From JBFKPQ01 sp041628225 (GTDB taxonomy: Bacteria; Actinomycetota; Acidimicrobiia; Spongiisociales; JAENVV01): DNA of 15,956 nt. The notes under the pieces were generated by a model. That model saw only the letters and a list, made by a program, of their open reading frames with translations. It did no database searches and was not told where the DNA came from. The position numbers were made by a program, and so were the translations under genes. The stretch is from positions 1 through 15,956 of the forward strand of contig JBFKPQ010000047.1 of assembly GCA_041628225.1 (NCBI GenBank), given 5' to 3'. Positions 1 to 6,947 of the stretch are shown here, one piece after another; position 1 is the first letter of the stretch, and the number at the start of each line of letters is the position of its first letter.

Positions 1-494
1 CAGCGCATCGAGATCGGGGTTCGAGTAACCCGGCGTGTTGAGACCACCGAGAGCCGCGTCGGCGCTCGTCTCGAAGAAGTCCGCAACGTGGTCCGGGTAC
101 GGGGTCAGCGTCCAACCCAGGATGTACATGTCGAAGTCCGGTTGATCGGTGAAGATCCGGTCGACGATGACATTGAATCCCGTCGGTTCGGCCCGCAGCG
201 GGTCGTAGCCCGGACCGGGTGCCAGCAGCGTCAGATCGCCGACCGGTGTTCCGTCGGGTCCGCGCAGTCCTTCGCCTTTCGGAATCACGTCCCGGTTGTC
301 TTCGTCCCATCCCGGTTCGACGTCCCAGGTCCATCCGGCGTCAGACAGGACCGTGTGGCCTCCGCCGCCCGCTCCTGATGGTTCAGGTCTTCGCAGGGGC
401 GCGGCACGTTCGGGTCGTACCAGAACGCGTTTCCTTCGGGGACCTGGCCCCAGGCGGGAATGGCGGCGCCCTGCAAGACGTCGTTCGCCATGAA
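1..494 (-). pseudogene. Remnant of an ABC-transporter substrate-binding protein (SBP_bac_5 type), truncated and frameshifted
   Basis: Lower-strand translation gives a stretch typical of oligopeptide/dipeptide-type solute-binding proteins: MANDVLQGAAIPAWG, then GNAFWYDP, in the frame beginning at 491. Near 351-356 the frame must move by one base (one base missing, around ACACGG/TCCTG). The other frame then continues as LSDAGWTWDVEPGWDEDNR and, further on, YILGWTLTPYPDH and GLNTPGYSNPDLDAL down to base 1. These proteins are usually about 550-600 residues long and secreted. Here the N-terminal half, including any signal peptide, is absent: between about 500 and the coxS start no lower-strand frame continues the family. 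The C-terminus lies beyond the left edge. I read it as a decayed gene cut by a rearrangement beside the cox operon. A sequencing error could explain the frameshift but not the missing N-terminus. Confidence 0.75.
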
Positions 495-539
495 CGGTGA
501 TTTTTCTCCCGGGGCCCGCACAGGCGTCGGAGCGTTGGG

Positions 540-545
540 TAGGTT
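540..545 (+). promoter_or_regulatory. Candidate -10 element TAGGTT upstream of coxS
   Basis: TAGGTT lies 39 bases before the coxS start and would place the transcript start near 552, leaving a short leader with the ribosome site. The nine bases TAGGTTCGG recur exactly at 6828-6836, and related TAGGNT hexamers sit before two other genes. No convincing -35 element is visible. The assignment rests on position and recurrence only. Confidence 0.35.
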
Positions 546-584
546 CGGCAGGGAGAGCGTTCGTGGCCCAGGAGGAGGAGCTCC

Positions 585-1085
585 ATGCACGTATCCATGT
601 CGGTGAACGGTGCCGAAGTGCAGGCTGACGTCGAGCCACGCACCTTGCTCGTTCACTTCCTGCGCGAAGACCTCGCCCTCACGGGCACGCACGTCGGCTG
701 CGAAACGTCCTATTGCGGGGCCTGTACCGTCCACGTCGACGGTGTCGCCGTGAAGTCCTGCACGATGCTGGCCGCCCAAGCCGACGGTGCCCAGGTGACG
801 ACCATCGAAGGGATGGCAGCCGATGGCGAGCTGCATCCCGTCCAAGAGGGGTTCTGGGAGCGGCACGGCCTGCAGTGTGGCTATTGCACACCCGGCATGA
901 TCATGTCGGCCGTTGCGCTCCTCGCCGAGAACCCAGATCCCTCGGAAGACGAGATACGGCATGGCATCGAAGGCAACCTCTGCCGGTGCACCGGCTATCA
1001 CAACATCGTCCGGGCCATCGAGTACGCGGGCGCCAAGCTGCGCGGCGAAACCCCGCCGCCGGCCGAATGGGAGGCGACGACATGA
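585..1085 (+). CDS. coxS: CO dehydrogenase-like small subunit, two [2Fe-2S] clusters
   Basis: A 166-residue iron-sulfur subunit of the xanthine oxidase/CO dehydrogenase family that passes electrons from the molybdenum site to the FAD subunit. The N-terminal plant-type ferredoxin domain carries C39, C44, C47 and C59 (CETSYCGAC then C). The C-terminal helical domain carries C98, C101, C133 and C135 (QCGYCTPG and LCRCTG), so both clusters have all ligands. Length is normal for CoxS. The start at 585 is supported by a strong ribosome site AGGAGGAGG just upstream; a second in-frame ATG at 597 has no such site. The stop overlaps the coxL start as ATGA, so the two are translationally coupled. Being first in the order S-L-M is typical of form II operons; form I operons use M-S-L. 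Confidence 0.96.
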   Translation: MHVSMSVNGAEVQADVEPRTLLVHFLREDLALTGTHVGCETSYCGACTVHVDGVAVKSCTMLAAQADGAQVTTIEGMAADGELHPVQEGFWERHGLQCGYCTPGMIMSAVALLAENPDPSEDEIRHGIEGNLCRCTGYHNIVRAIEYAGAKLRGETPPPAEWEATT

Positions 1086-3460
1086 CTTCCACCACCAGCG
1101 TGCTCGGCGGTGTCGTGCGCAGGCGCGAAGACCCTGCACTCATCCACGGCCGGGCGAGATACGTCGATGACATCAAGCTGGCGAACATGGCGCACGCCGC
1201 GTTCGTGCGCAGCCCGTATCCGCACGCCAAAGTGACCGAGATCGACGCGACGGCGGCGCTCGCCATGGACGGCGTCTACGCCGTCTACACGGCAGCCGAC
1301 GTTCAGCACCTCGGACCGTTGCTCGCACAGGTGGCGGTGGTGAGCCGTCCGTTGCTCGTCGAGACGGCCAAACACGTCGGTGACGCGGTGGCGATGATCG
1401 TCGCGGCCGACCGTTACACGGCCCAGGATGCCGCGGAAGCCGTTTTCGTCGACTACGACGTGCTTCCGTCCGTCACCGACATGGTGAAGGCGGCCACCGA
1501 CGAGATCCTCGTGCACGACGGCATGGAGTCGAACACGATCATCACGTGGGAAGGTGGACCGTTTGGCGACGACGAAGGTATCGCCACTTCCAAGGCTGCC
1601 ATCGCCGACGCCAAGGCTCGCGACGACACGGTGACCGTGTCGCTGACGATGAAGAACCAGCGGCTCATTCCCACCGCCATCGAGCCGCGCTCCGTGCTGG
1701 CGGACTGGAACGGGGGCTACGGCAGATTCGATCTCTACTCGAGCACGCAGATCCCGCACGCACTCGCCGGCGCGGTGGCGAAGACCTTCGGTCTGCCATA
1801 CAACTCGGTGCGGTGCCTCGCCCAGGAGGTCGGCGGTGGGTTCGGCTGCAAGCTGAACATCTACAACGACGAGATCCTCGTCTGCTTTGCCAGCCAGAAG
1901 CTCGGTCGACCGGTCAAGTGGACCGAGACGCGCCGTGAAGCAGCCAACTCGACGATCCAAGGTCGTGGCTGGGTGGCGACGGCCACCATGGTCGGAACTC
2001 GCGACGGCGAGGTCTTGGGGTACGAGTTGACCGGCGTGTGCGACATGGGCGCCTATACCCAGAACTTCACGGCGGCCATCCCGTTCCTCGGGGTGTTCGT
2101 CGGGTCGGGTCAGTACAAGATGCCGACCTACATGAAGTTGGATTGCGTCGTCACCCACACCATGACGACCGATGCCTATCGCGGGGCGGGCCGGCCCGAG
2201 GCGATCTACTACCTCGAGCGGATCCTCGACGCCTTCGCGCGCGAAATCGACATGGACCCGGCCGACGTCCGGCGCAAGAACTACGTGCCTGCCGATCAGT
2301 TCCCCGGAGCCATGAGCCCGATCGGATTCGCCATGGACACCGGCGACTACGAGATGAATCTCGACGCCGCGCTGGCCAAAGCCGGGTACGACGACATGAA
2401 GGCGGAACGGGACGCGGCACGGGCAGAGGGGCGTCATGTCGGCGTCGGCCTCACGTCCTACGTCGAGGTGTGCGGCTTTGGTCCCTCGGCCCTCGTGGAC
2501 CTCGGCTTCTCATGGTCCGAGTATGGGCTTCCCTCGGCGTTCAACGGCAACGGTGTGGTGCGTGTGCACCCGGATGGCACCGTCACGTGCGTCATTGGCA
2601 CCGGCCCGTCGGGACAGGGTCACCAGACGACCTGGGCGCAGATCATCTCGCACCACCTGTCCATTCCGATCGAGAAGGTGCGGGTCATCCACGGCGACAC
2701 ACACGAGTCGCCCGTCGGTATCGGCAGTTTCGGCAGCCGCTCGGCGGCGGTCGACGGCTCGGCCACGTGGATGGCAGCCGATCGTGTGCGCGAGAAGGCA
2801 GCCACCCTGGCGGCTCACCTCCTGGAGGCGGCCGCCGAAGACATCCGGTTTGCCGAGGACGGCGCCCACGTGGCGGGATCTCCGTATCACAAGGTCGGCT
2901 GGTCGGACATCGCCACCCTCGCCTATCAGCCGCACCGGTTGCCGGAAGGCATCGAAGGCGGGTTGGAGGCCGCGGTGGTGTTCTCGCCGGCCAACGCCAC
3001 CTGGCCGTTCGGGACGCACCTGGCGATGGTCGAAGTGGATGCCGACACCGGCGACGTGGAGATCCTGCGCTACTTCGGCATGGACGACTGCGGAAATGTG
3101 ATCAACCCGATGATCGTCGACGGACAGGTCCACGGCGGGATCGCGCAAGGGGTGGGTCAAGCGTTGTTCGAGGAAGCGGTCTACGACGAAGACGGCAACC
3201 TCCTGACGGCATCGCTCATGGACTACTTGCTCCCGACCGCATCCGACCTTCCGTTGTTCGAGCTCGATCGGACCGTCACGCCCACGGACGTGAACCCGAT
3301 GGGCGTGAAGGGCATCGGCGAGGCGGGCACCATCGGCTCGGCGCAAACCATCGTCAATGCCGTCGTCGACGCCCTGGCGCCACTAGGCGTGAAACACATC
3401 GAGATGCCGCTCCGACCCAAACGGGTCTGGCAGGCCATCCAAGACGCGAAGGGAGCATGA
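1082..3460 (+). CDS. coxL: Form II CO dehydrogenase-like large (molybdenum) subunit
   Basis: A 792-residue molybdopterin-cytosine-dinucleotide subunit that holds the catalytic site. The frame is open upstream, but the true start is the ATG at 1082 overlapping the coxS stop; it begins MTSTTSVLGGVVRRREDPAL, the usual CoxL N-terminus. Cofactor-binding segments visible are GGGFGCK (251-257), GQGHQ (511-515) and GIGEAG (744-749), with E747 in the position of the conserved catalytic glutamate. The diagnostic loop AYRGAGR is at residues 365-371. Form I enzymes proven to oxidise CO have AYxCSFR there, with the cysteine that binds copper. This is therefore form II, lacks the copper ligand, and its substrate may not be CO. 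No frameshift or missing motif was seen. Confidence 0.96.
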   Translation: MTSTTSVLGGVVRRREDPALIHGRARYVDDIKLANMAHAAFVRSPYPHAKVTEIDATAALAMDGVYAVYTAADVQHLGPLLAQVAVVSRPLLVETAKHVGDAVAMIVAADRYTAQDAAEAVFVDYDVLPSVTDMVKAATDEILVHDGMESNTIITWEGGPFGDDEGIATSKAAIADAKARDDTVTVSLTMKNQRLIPTAIEPRSVLADWNGGYGRFDLYSSTQIPHALAGAVAKTFGLPYNSVRCLAQEVGGGFGCKLNIYNDEILVCFASQKLGRPVKWTETRREAANSTIQGRGWVATATMVGTRDGEVLGYELTGVCDMGAYTQNFTAAIPFLGVFVGSGQYKMPTYMKLDCVVTHTMTTDAYRGAGRPEAIYYLERILDAFAREIDMDPADVRRKNYVPADQFPGAMSPIGFAMDTGDYEMNLDAALAKAGYDDMKAERDAARAEGRHVGVGLTSYVEVCGFGPSALVDLGFSWSEYGLPSAFNGNGVVRVHPDGTVTCVIGTGPSGQGHQTTWAQIISHHLSIPIEKVRVIHGDTHESPVGIGSFGSRSAAVDGSATWMAADRVREKAATLAAHLLEAAAEDIRFAEDGAHVAGSPYHKVGWSDIATLAYQPHRLPEGIEGGLEAAVVFSPANATWPFGTHLAMVEVDADTGDVEILRYFGMDDCGNVINPMIVDGQVHGGIAQGVGQALFEEAVYDEDGNLLTASLMDYLLPTASDLPLFELDRTVTPTDVNPMGVKGIGEAGTIGSAQTIVNAVVDALAPLGVKHIEMPLRPKRVWQAIQDAKGA

Positions 3461-3463
3461 GCC

Positions 3464-4321
3464 ATGTATCCGAGAGCCTTCGAGTACGTGGCGGCCGACA
3501 GCATCGAAGCGGCGGTGCAGGCGCTCGCGGGGAATCCGGGAGCCAAGGTCATGTCGGGCGGCATGAGCCTCATACCGATGATGAAGCTCCGTCTGCTCTC
3601 TCCGGAGACCGTCATCGACATCGGCCGGGTGCCCGGGCTCGACCGCATCGAAGACCGGGGCGATCACCTCGCCATCGGCGCCCTCGTTCGGCACGCCGCG
3701 GTCGCAGCCGACCCGTCCGTCGCGGAGCATGCCACCGCACTCGCTCAGGCAGCCGCCTGGACCGGCGACGTGCAGGTCCGCAACCGCGGCACACTGTGCG
3801 GAGCCCTGGCGCACGCCGACCTGGCTGCCGACTCGCCTGCGGCCGTCCTCGCCCTGGGCGGCACCTTGGTGGCACAAGGTCCGGGAGGCACCCGTGAGGT
3901 CGCCGCGGCCGATTTCTTCGTCGACACGCTCCAGTCGGCGTTGTCGGCCGACGAGATCCTCGTCGAGGTTCGCCTTCCCAAACGGGGCGGGGGATCGGCC
4001 TACGACAAACTCGGGCGACGAGGCGGCCACAGCGACTACGCCGTTGCCGGCGTGGCGGCCTGGGTGGCGATGGACGGTGACTCGGTGTCCGACTGCGCCG
4101 TGGCCATCACCGGTGTCGGCACCAAGCCGATGCTGGCGGCGGGCGTCATGGACGCTCTTCGCGGCCGGTCGGCCTCGGCAGCCTCCGACGCGGCAGTCCA
4201 TGCCACCGAGGGTATGACGGTGCTCGAAGACCTGTACGGGTCCGAGGAGTACAAGGCCCACCTGGCGCGCGTGTACACGGCCCGCGCCATTCAGCAGGCG
4301 ATCGACGCCGCGACGAACTGA
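3464..4321 (+). CDS. coxM: CO dehydrogenase-like medium (FAD) subunit
   Basis: A 285-residue flavoprotein subunit that takes electrons from the iron-sulfur subunit and passes them to an external acceptor. The first FAD-binding segment is SGGMSLIPMMKLR (31-43), the family's AGGHS-type loop. The second is RNRGTLCGALAHAD (106-119), the TIGG-type loop. The C-terminal CO_deh_flav_C domain follows, and length is normal. It starts three bases after the coxL stop, with a purine-rich GAAGGGA site shortly upstream. An intrinsic terminator follows within 20 bases of the stop, so the structural genes S-L-M probably form one transcript. Confidence 0.95.
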   Translation: MYPRAFEYVAADSIEAAVQALAGNPGAKVMSGGMSLIPMMKLRLLSPETVIDIGRVPGLDRIEDRGDHLAIGALVRHAAVAADPSVAEHATALAQAAAWTGDVQVRNRGTLCGALAHADLAADSPAAVLALGGTLVAQGPGGTREVAAADFFVDTLQSALSADEILVEVRLPKRGGGSAYDKLGRRGGHSDYAVAGVAAWVAMDGDSVSDCAVAITGVGTKPMLAAGVMDALRGRSASAASDAAVHATEGMTVLEDLYGSEEYKAHLARVYTARAIQQAIDAATN

Positions 4322-4340
4322 CCTCCGGCTGTGGAGGCGG

Positions 4341-4377
4341 AGTGGAGGATCCGAGCTCGGGTCCTCCACTCTTTTTG
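4341..4377 (+). terminator. Intrinsic terminator after coxM
   Basis: AGTGGAGGA (4341-4349) pairs perfectly with TCCTCCACT (4362-4370). The middle is the palindrome CCGAGCTCGG (4351-4360), which can extend the stem, and CTTTTTG follows. This is the clearest rho-independent terminator in the window. It separates the enzyme genes from the accessory genes. Confidence 0.88.
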
Positions 4378-4402
4378 TCTTCGGCCGTCCATCTGAGAGC
4401 AT

Positions 4403-4750
4403 GTGGACATGCGAGACCTGCAACCCGTACCCGAAGTAGGACCCGAAGAAGCCGTAGAACTCATCCAGTCCGGTGCCCTCCTCGTCGACATCCGGGAGTG
4501 GAAGGAGTGGGCCGAGGCCCGGATACCCGGCGCCATCTTCAAGCCCATGTCCGAGATCAACGATTGGTACCACGAGCTTCCCGAAGACCAGACGGTCATC
4601 CTGCAGTGCCGCACCGGCAACCGGTCGGGTGTCGCGGTCGGAGCACTCATCTCCCAGGCCGGCATGTCGAACGTCGTCAACCTCGCTGGCGGCATCGTGG
4701 CGTGGGCGGAGGCCGGCCAGACGGTCGACCGCACACCCGTCGACAGCTGA
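4403..4750 (+). CDS. Single-domain rhodanese (sulfurtransferase)
   Basis: A protein of about 115 residues with one rhodanese domain. It contains the LVDIREWKEW segment and the active-site loop QCRTGNRSG, with the sulfur-carrying cysteine at residue 69. Rhodaneses move sulfane sulfur through a cysteine persulfide; the real donor and acceptor cannot be read from sequence. The start is either GTG at 4403 or ATG at 4409. A GAGAG site at 4395-4399 fits the ATG slightly better, giving 113 residues. It lies just past the coxM terminator and 20 bases before coxD. The position suggests, but does not prove, a role in sulfur supply for the molybdenum cofactor. It is intact and cytoplasmic, with no signal peptide. 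Confidence 0.9.
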   Translation: MDMRDLQPVPEVGPEEAVELIQSGALLVDIREWKEWAEARIPGAIFKPMSEINDWYHELPEDQTVILQCRTGNRSGVAVGALISQAGMSNVVNLAGGIVAWAEAGQTVDRTPVDS

Positions 4751-4757
4751 CCGGCAC

Positions 4758-4763
4758 TACGCT
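4758..4763 (+). promoter_or_regulatory. Possible -10 element TACGCT for a leaderless coxD transcript
   Basis: TACGCT fits TANNNT and ends seven bases before the GTG start of coxD. No ribosome site lies in between. That spacing suits a transcript starting at or next to the start codon. No -35 element is evident, so this is tentative. Confidence 0.3.
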
Positions 4764-4770
4764 GCTCGTC

Positions 4771-5652
4771 GTGATTCCAGCTTCCGTCGACGAGGTCACC
4801 GCCGCCCTCACGGCCCAACGCTACGAGGCCGACCGGTCGTTGGCCGTCGCCATCCACCTGTCCCTCCAGATGGGCAAGCCGCTCTTCCTCGAAGGCGAAG
4901 CGGGTGTCGGCAAGACCGAGGTGGCGAAGGTCCTGGCGGCCATCGTCGGGGAAGAGCTCATCCGCCTGCAGTGCTACGAAGGGCTCGACGTGAGCCATGC
5001 CCTCTACGAGTGGGACTACGCCCGGCAGATGCTCGCCATTCGCCTGCTCGAGGCGACGGGGCGGGGAGCCTCGGCCGACGTGCAGGACATCATGAGCCGC
5101 GATTTCCTGGTGGCGCGCCCGCTCCTCCAGGCGGTCGAGGCAGCTCGCGGCGGCCGCCGCCCTGTCCTGCTCATCGATGAACTCGATCGCGCCGACGAGG
5201 AGTTCGAGGCCTACCTCCTGGAACTGCTGTCCGACTTCCAGGTCACGGTCCCGGAGCTGGGAACCATCGCGGCGGAGACCCGTCCGGTGGTGGTCCTGAC
5301 GTCGAACCGGACCCGTGAGATCCACGACGCGCTCAAACGACGGTGCATCTATCACTGGATCGACTACCCCGACTTCGCCAGGGAAGTAGCCATCGTGCGA
5401 CGCAAGGTGGACGGGATCTCCGAGAAGCTCGCCGGCGAACTGGCGGGTGCCATGGGCCGGCTGCGCTCGATGGACCTGTTCAAGCCGCCCGGCGTCGCCG
5501 AGACGCTGGATTGGGCCGAAGCGCTGGCGGTGCTCGGAGAAGATGCCCTGTCTCCCGCCGTGGCCGAGCAGACGGTCGGTGTGGTGCTCAAGTATCAAGA
5601 TGACATCGAGCGGGTGGCGGCCGAAGGGTACGACCGCCTCGTGGCTGATTGA
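4771..5652 (+). CDS. coxD: MoxR-family AAA+ ATPase, CoxD
   Basis: A 293-residue AAA+ ATPase of the MoxR/CoxD group. Walker A is GEAGVGKT (42-49) and Walker B is LLIDELD (133-139). Sensor 1 falls in LTSNRT (N179), followed by a candidate arginine finger in LKRRC (R190/R191). In Oligotropha CoxD works with the VWA protein CoxE in maturing the CO dehydrogenase active site. Here the family match is strong and the role is inferred from context. The start GTG at 4771 is the only good start after the rhodanese stop, and no ribosome site is seen. The stop is followed one base later by the GTG of the M15 peptidase gene. Unusually, the coxE partner is not adjacent but 3.6 kb downstream. Confidence 0.92.
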   Translation: MIPASVDEVTAALTAQRYEADRSLAVAIHLSLQMGKPLFLEGEAGVGKTEVAKVLAAIVGEELIRLQCYEGLDVSHALYEWDYARQMLAIRLLEATGRGASADVQDIMSRDFLVARPLLQAVEAARGGRRPVLLIDELDRADEEFEAYLLELLSDFQVTVPELGTIAAETRPVVVLTSNRTREIHDALKRRCIYHWIDYPDFAREVAIVRRKVDGISEKLAGELAGAMGRLRSMDLFKPPGVAETLDWAEALAVLGEDALSPAVAEQTVGVVLKYQDDIERVAAEGYDRLVAD

Positions 5653-5653
5653 C

Positions 5654-6799
5654 GTGCAACGTGTCCTGAGCGTGGCCATCGCCGCGGTGATGGTGGTGGC
5701 GATGTTCCCGGCATCGCCGGTGGTGGCGGACGTGCCCTTCGTTCCGGCCGTTCGGGTATGGCAGCCGGGTGGCCTGACCCCGGACACCCTGCAACGAATC
5801 GTCGATGTTGCCACCGATCGAAGTTGGCGTTGGGCCGTGCGCCACGCCGGAACCCTGCAGCTGACATCGGTGACCCGTGGGGAAGAGATCGTCCAAGCTG
5901 CGCCGAACGGATTCGTCTACCCGATGTCGTCGATGGCCGTCGACCCGGCGGCGGCTCGCGAGCCGCTCGGTTCGGTCATCGCCGATGCTCTGGCACTCGG
6001 AGAGGTGGTGATGGGAGAGACGTCGGCACGGCTGCGCGGGGCCCAGCCCGGCGACCACGTCACCTTTTTCGGGTGGGACGGGACGCTGCGCACCTTTCGC
6101 GTAGCGGCGATCGCACCCGACCAACTCGTCGGGTATGCGGAACTGGTGTTCGCTACCGAGGTGGCCGCGGGTTTCGGTTTCGACCGTCCCTCGTCCGTCG
6201 ACGTGTGGGGCGATGCCCTGGTCGGCGAGATCGCGGACGCGCTCGAGCGGACGCTCCTCGACGTCCTCGTCGGCGTGGTCCGCCCCGATGACCCGGTCGA
6301 TGTGGATGGCACGCTTCCGACGGCGCTGGTCAAACAGCGGTTCGGCGAATTCGCCTACCGGCCGACCGGCTCTGGCGACGCCATCCAGATCGAGTCGAGC
6401 TGGGTCGAAGCCAACATCGTCACCATCGACTGGCCGCTCTTCGGTCTGTTCCGATGTCACCGCGCCGTCCTCCCGTATCTCGAGGCGGCCCTCGAAGACG
6501 TCGTCGAGGAGGGCTTCGCCGGACAGATCAACCGCCAGGATTTCCAGGTGGCGGGTGGGTGCTACAACCCCCGGCTGATCCGGGGCGGCGACAAGGGCGG
6601 CGCGATCTCGCGCCACTCGTGGGGCATCGCCATCGACATCAATCCGTCCGCCAACCCCTACGGAGGCGTGGTCACGTTCGACCCGCGGTTCGCGGCGATT
6701 CTGCAGGAGTGGGGATTCGCCTGGGGCGGCGGCTGGCTGTTCACCGATGGTGGACACTTCGAGTGGAACCACCTGCCGTCCCACCTGTCCGACGTGTGA
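5654..6799 (+). CDS. Exported M15-family (VanY/endolysin-like) peptidase
   Basis: A 381-residue protein starting at GTG 5654, one base after the coxD stop. The N-terminus (QRVLSVAIAAVMVVAMF, then SPVVADVP) is a signal peptide with likely cleavage after VVA, so it acts outside the membrane. The C-terminal 120 residues hold the M15 zinc site: SRHSWGIAIDIN with H321 and D328, and GHFEW with H368. All three ligands of the D-Ala-D-Ala carboxypeptidase / L-Ala-D-Glu endopeptidase fold are present. This predicts cleavage of peptidoglycan stem peptides. Residues from about 30 to 210 form a region I do not recognise. Nothing in the sequence ties it to CO dehydrogenase, although it is packed against coxD. 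A GTG at 5663 is an alternative start. Confidence 0.85.
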   Translation: MQRVLSVAIAAVMVVAMFPASPVVADVPFVPAVRVWQPGGLTPDTLQRIVDVATDRSWRWAVRHAGTLQLTSVTRGEEIVQAAPNGFVYPMSSMAVDPAAAREPLGSVIADALALGEVVMGETSARLRGAQPGDHVTFFGWDGTLRTFRVAAIAPDQLVGYAELVFATEVAAGFGFDRPSSVDVWGDALVGEIADALERTLLDVLVGVVRPDDPVDVDGTLPTALVKQRFGEFAYRPTGSGDAIQIESSWVEANIVTIDWPLFGLFRCHRAVLPYLEAALEDVVEEGFAGQINRQDFQVAGGCYNPRLIRGGDKGGAISRHSWGIAIDINPSANPYGGVVTFDPRFAAILQEWGFAWGGGWLFTDGGHFEWNHLPSHLSDV

Positions 6800-6827
6800 G
6801 CACCCAACACGGCGCTCTACCGTCGGC

Positions 6828-6833
6828 TAGGTT
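6828..6833 (+). promoter_or_regulatory. Candidate -10 element TAGGTT upstream of the eRF1-like gene
   Basis: TAGGTT lies in the 148-base gap after the M15 peptidase gene, 114 bases before the next start. The nine-base string TAGGTTCGG is identical to that upstream of coxS. A 26-codon frame (GTG at 6843, stop at 6921-6923) begins nine bases after it and could be a leader peptide, but nothing else supports that. The rest of the gap shows no recognisable feature. Confidence 0.35.
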
Positions 6834-6947
6834 CGGGACAGGGTGATCGGTTGGACGCCACTCGGTCGATTGATCGGCACGCCACGTGGGCGTGAGCCTC
6901 CTTCTGCGGTCGTCACAGCATGACCGCGACCTCCACGAAGGAGCCCC

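Noticed and set aside
713..1081. N-terminal extension of coxL from an upstream in-frame ATG
   Set aside because: The extension would be coxS read out of frame. The ATGA start at 1082 gives the normal CoxL N-terminus.
998..2437. Long lower-strand open frame opposite coxL (479 codons)
   Set aside because: It is antisense to a complete, motif-rich coxL and its translation has no domain character. It arises from GC-rich codon bias.
2038..3897. 619-codon upper-strand frame across coxL and coxM
   Set aside because: The translation is Arg/Gly/His-rich and low in complexity, typical of an out-of-frame reading of high-GC coding DNA. Both real genes are intact in other frames.
4291..5814. 507-codon lower-strand frame over rhodanese and coxD
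   Set aside because: It is antisense to two well-supported genes and crosses the terminator. No family features.
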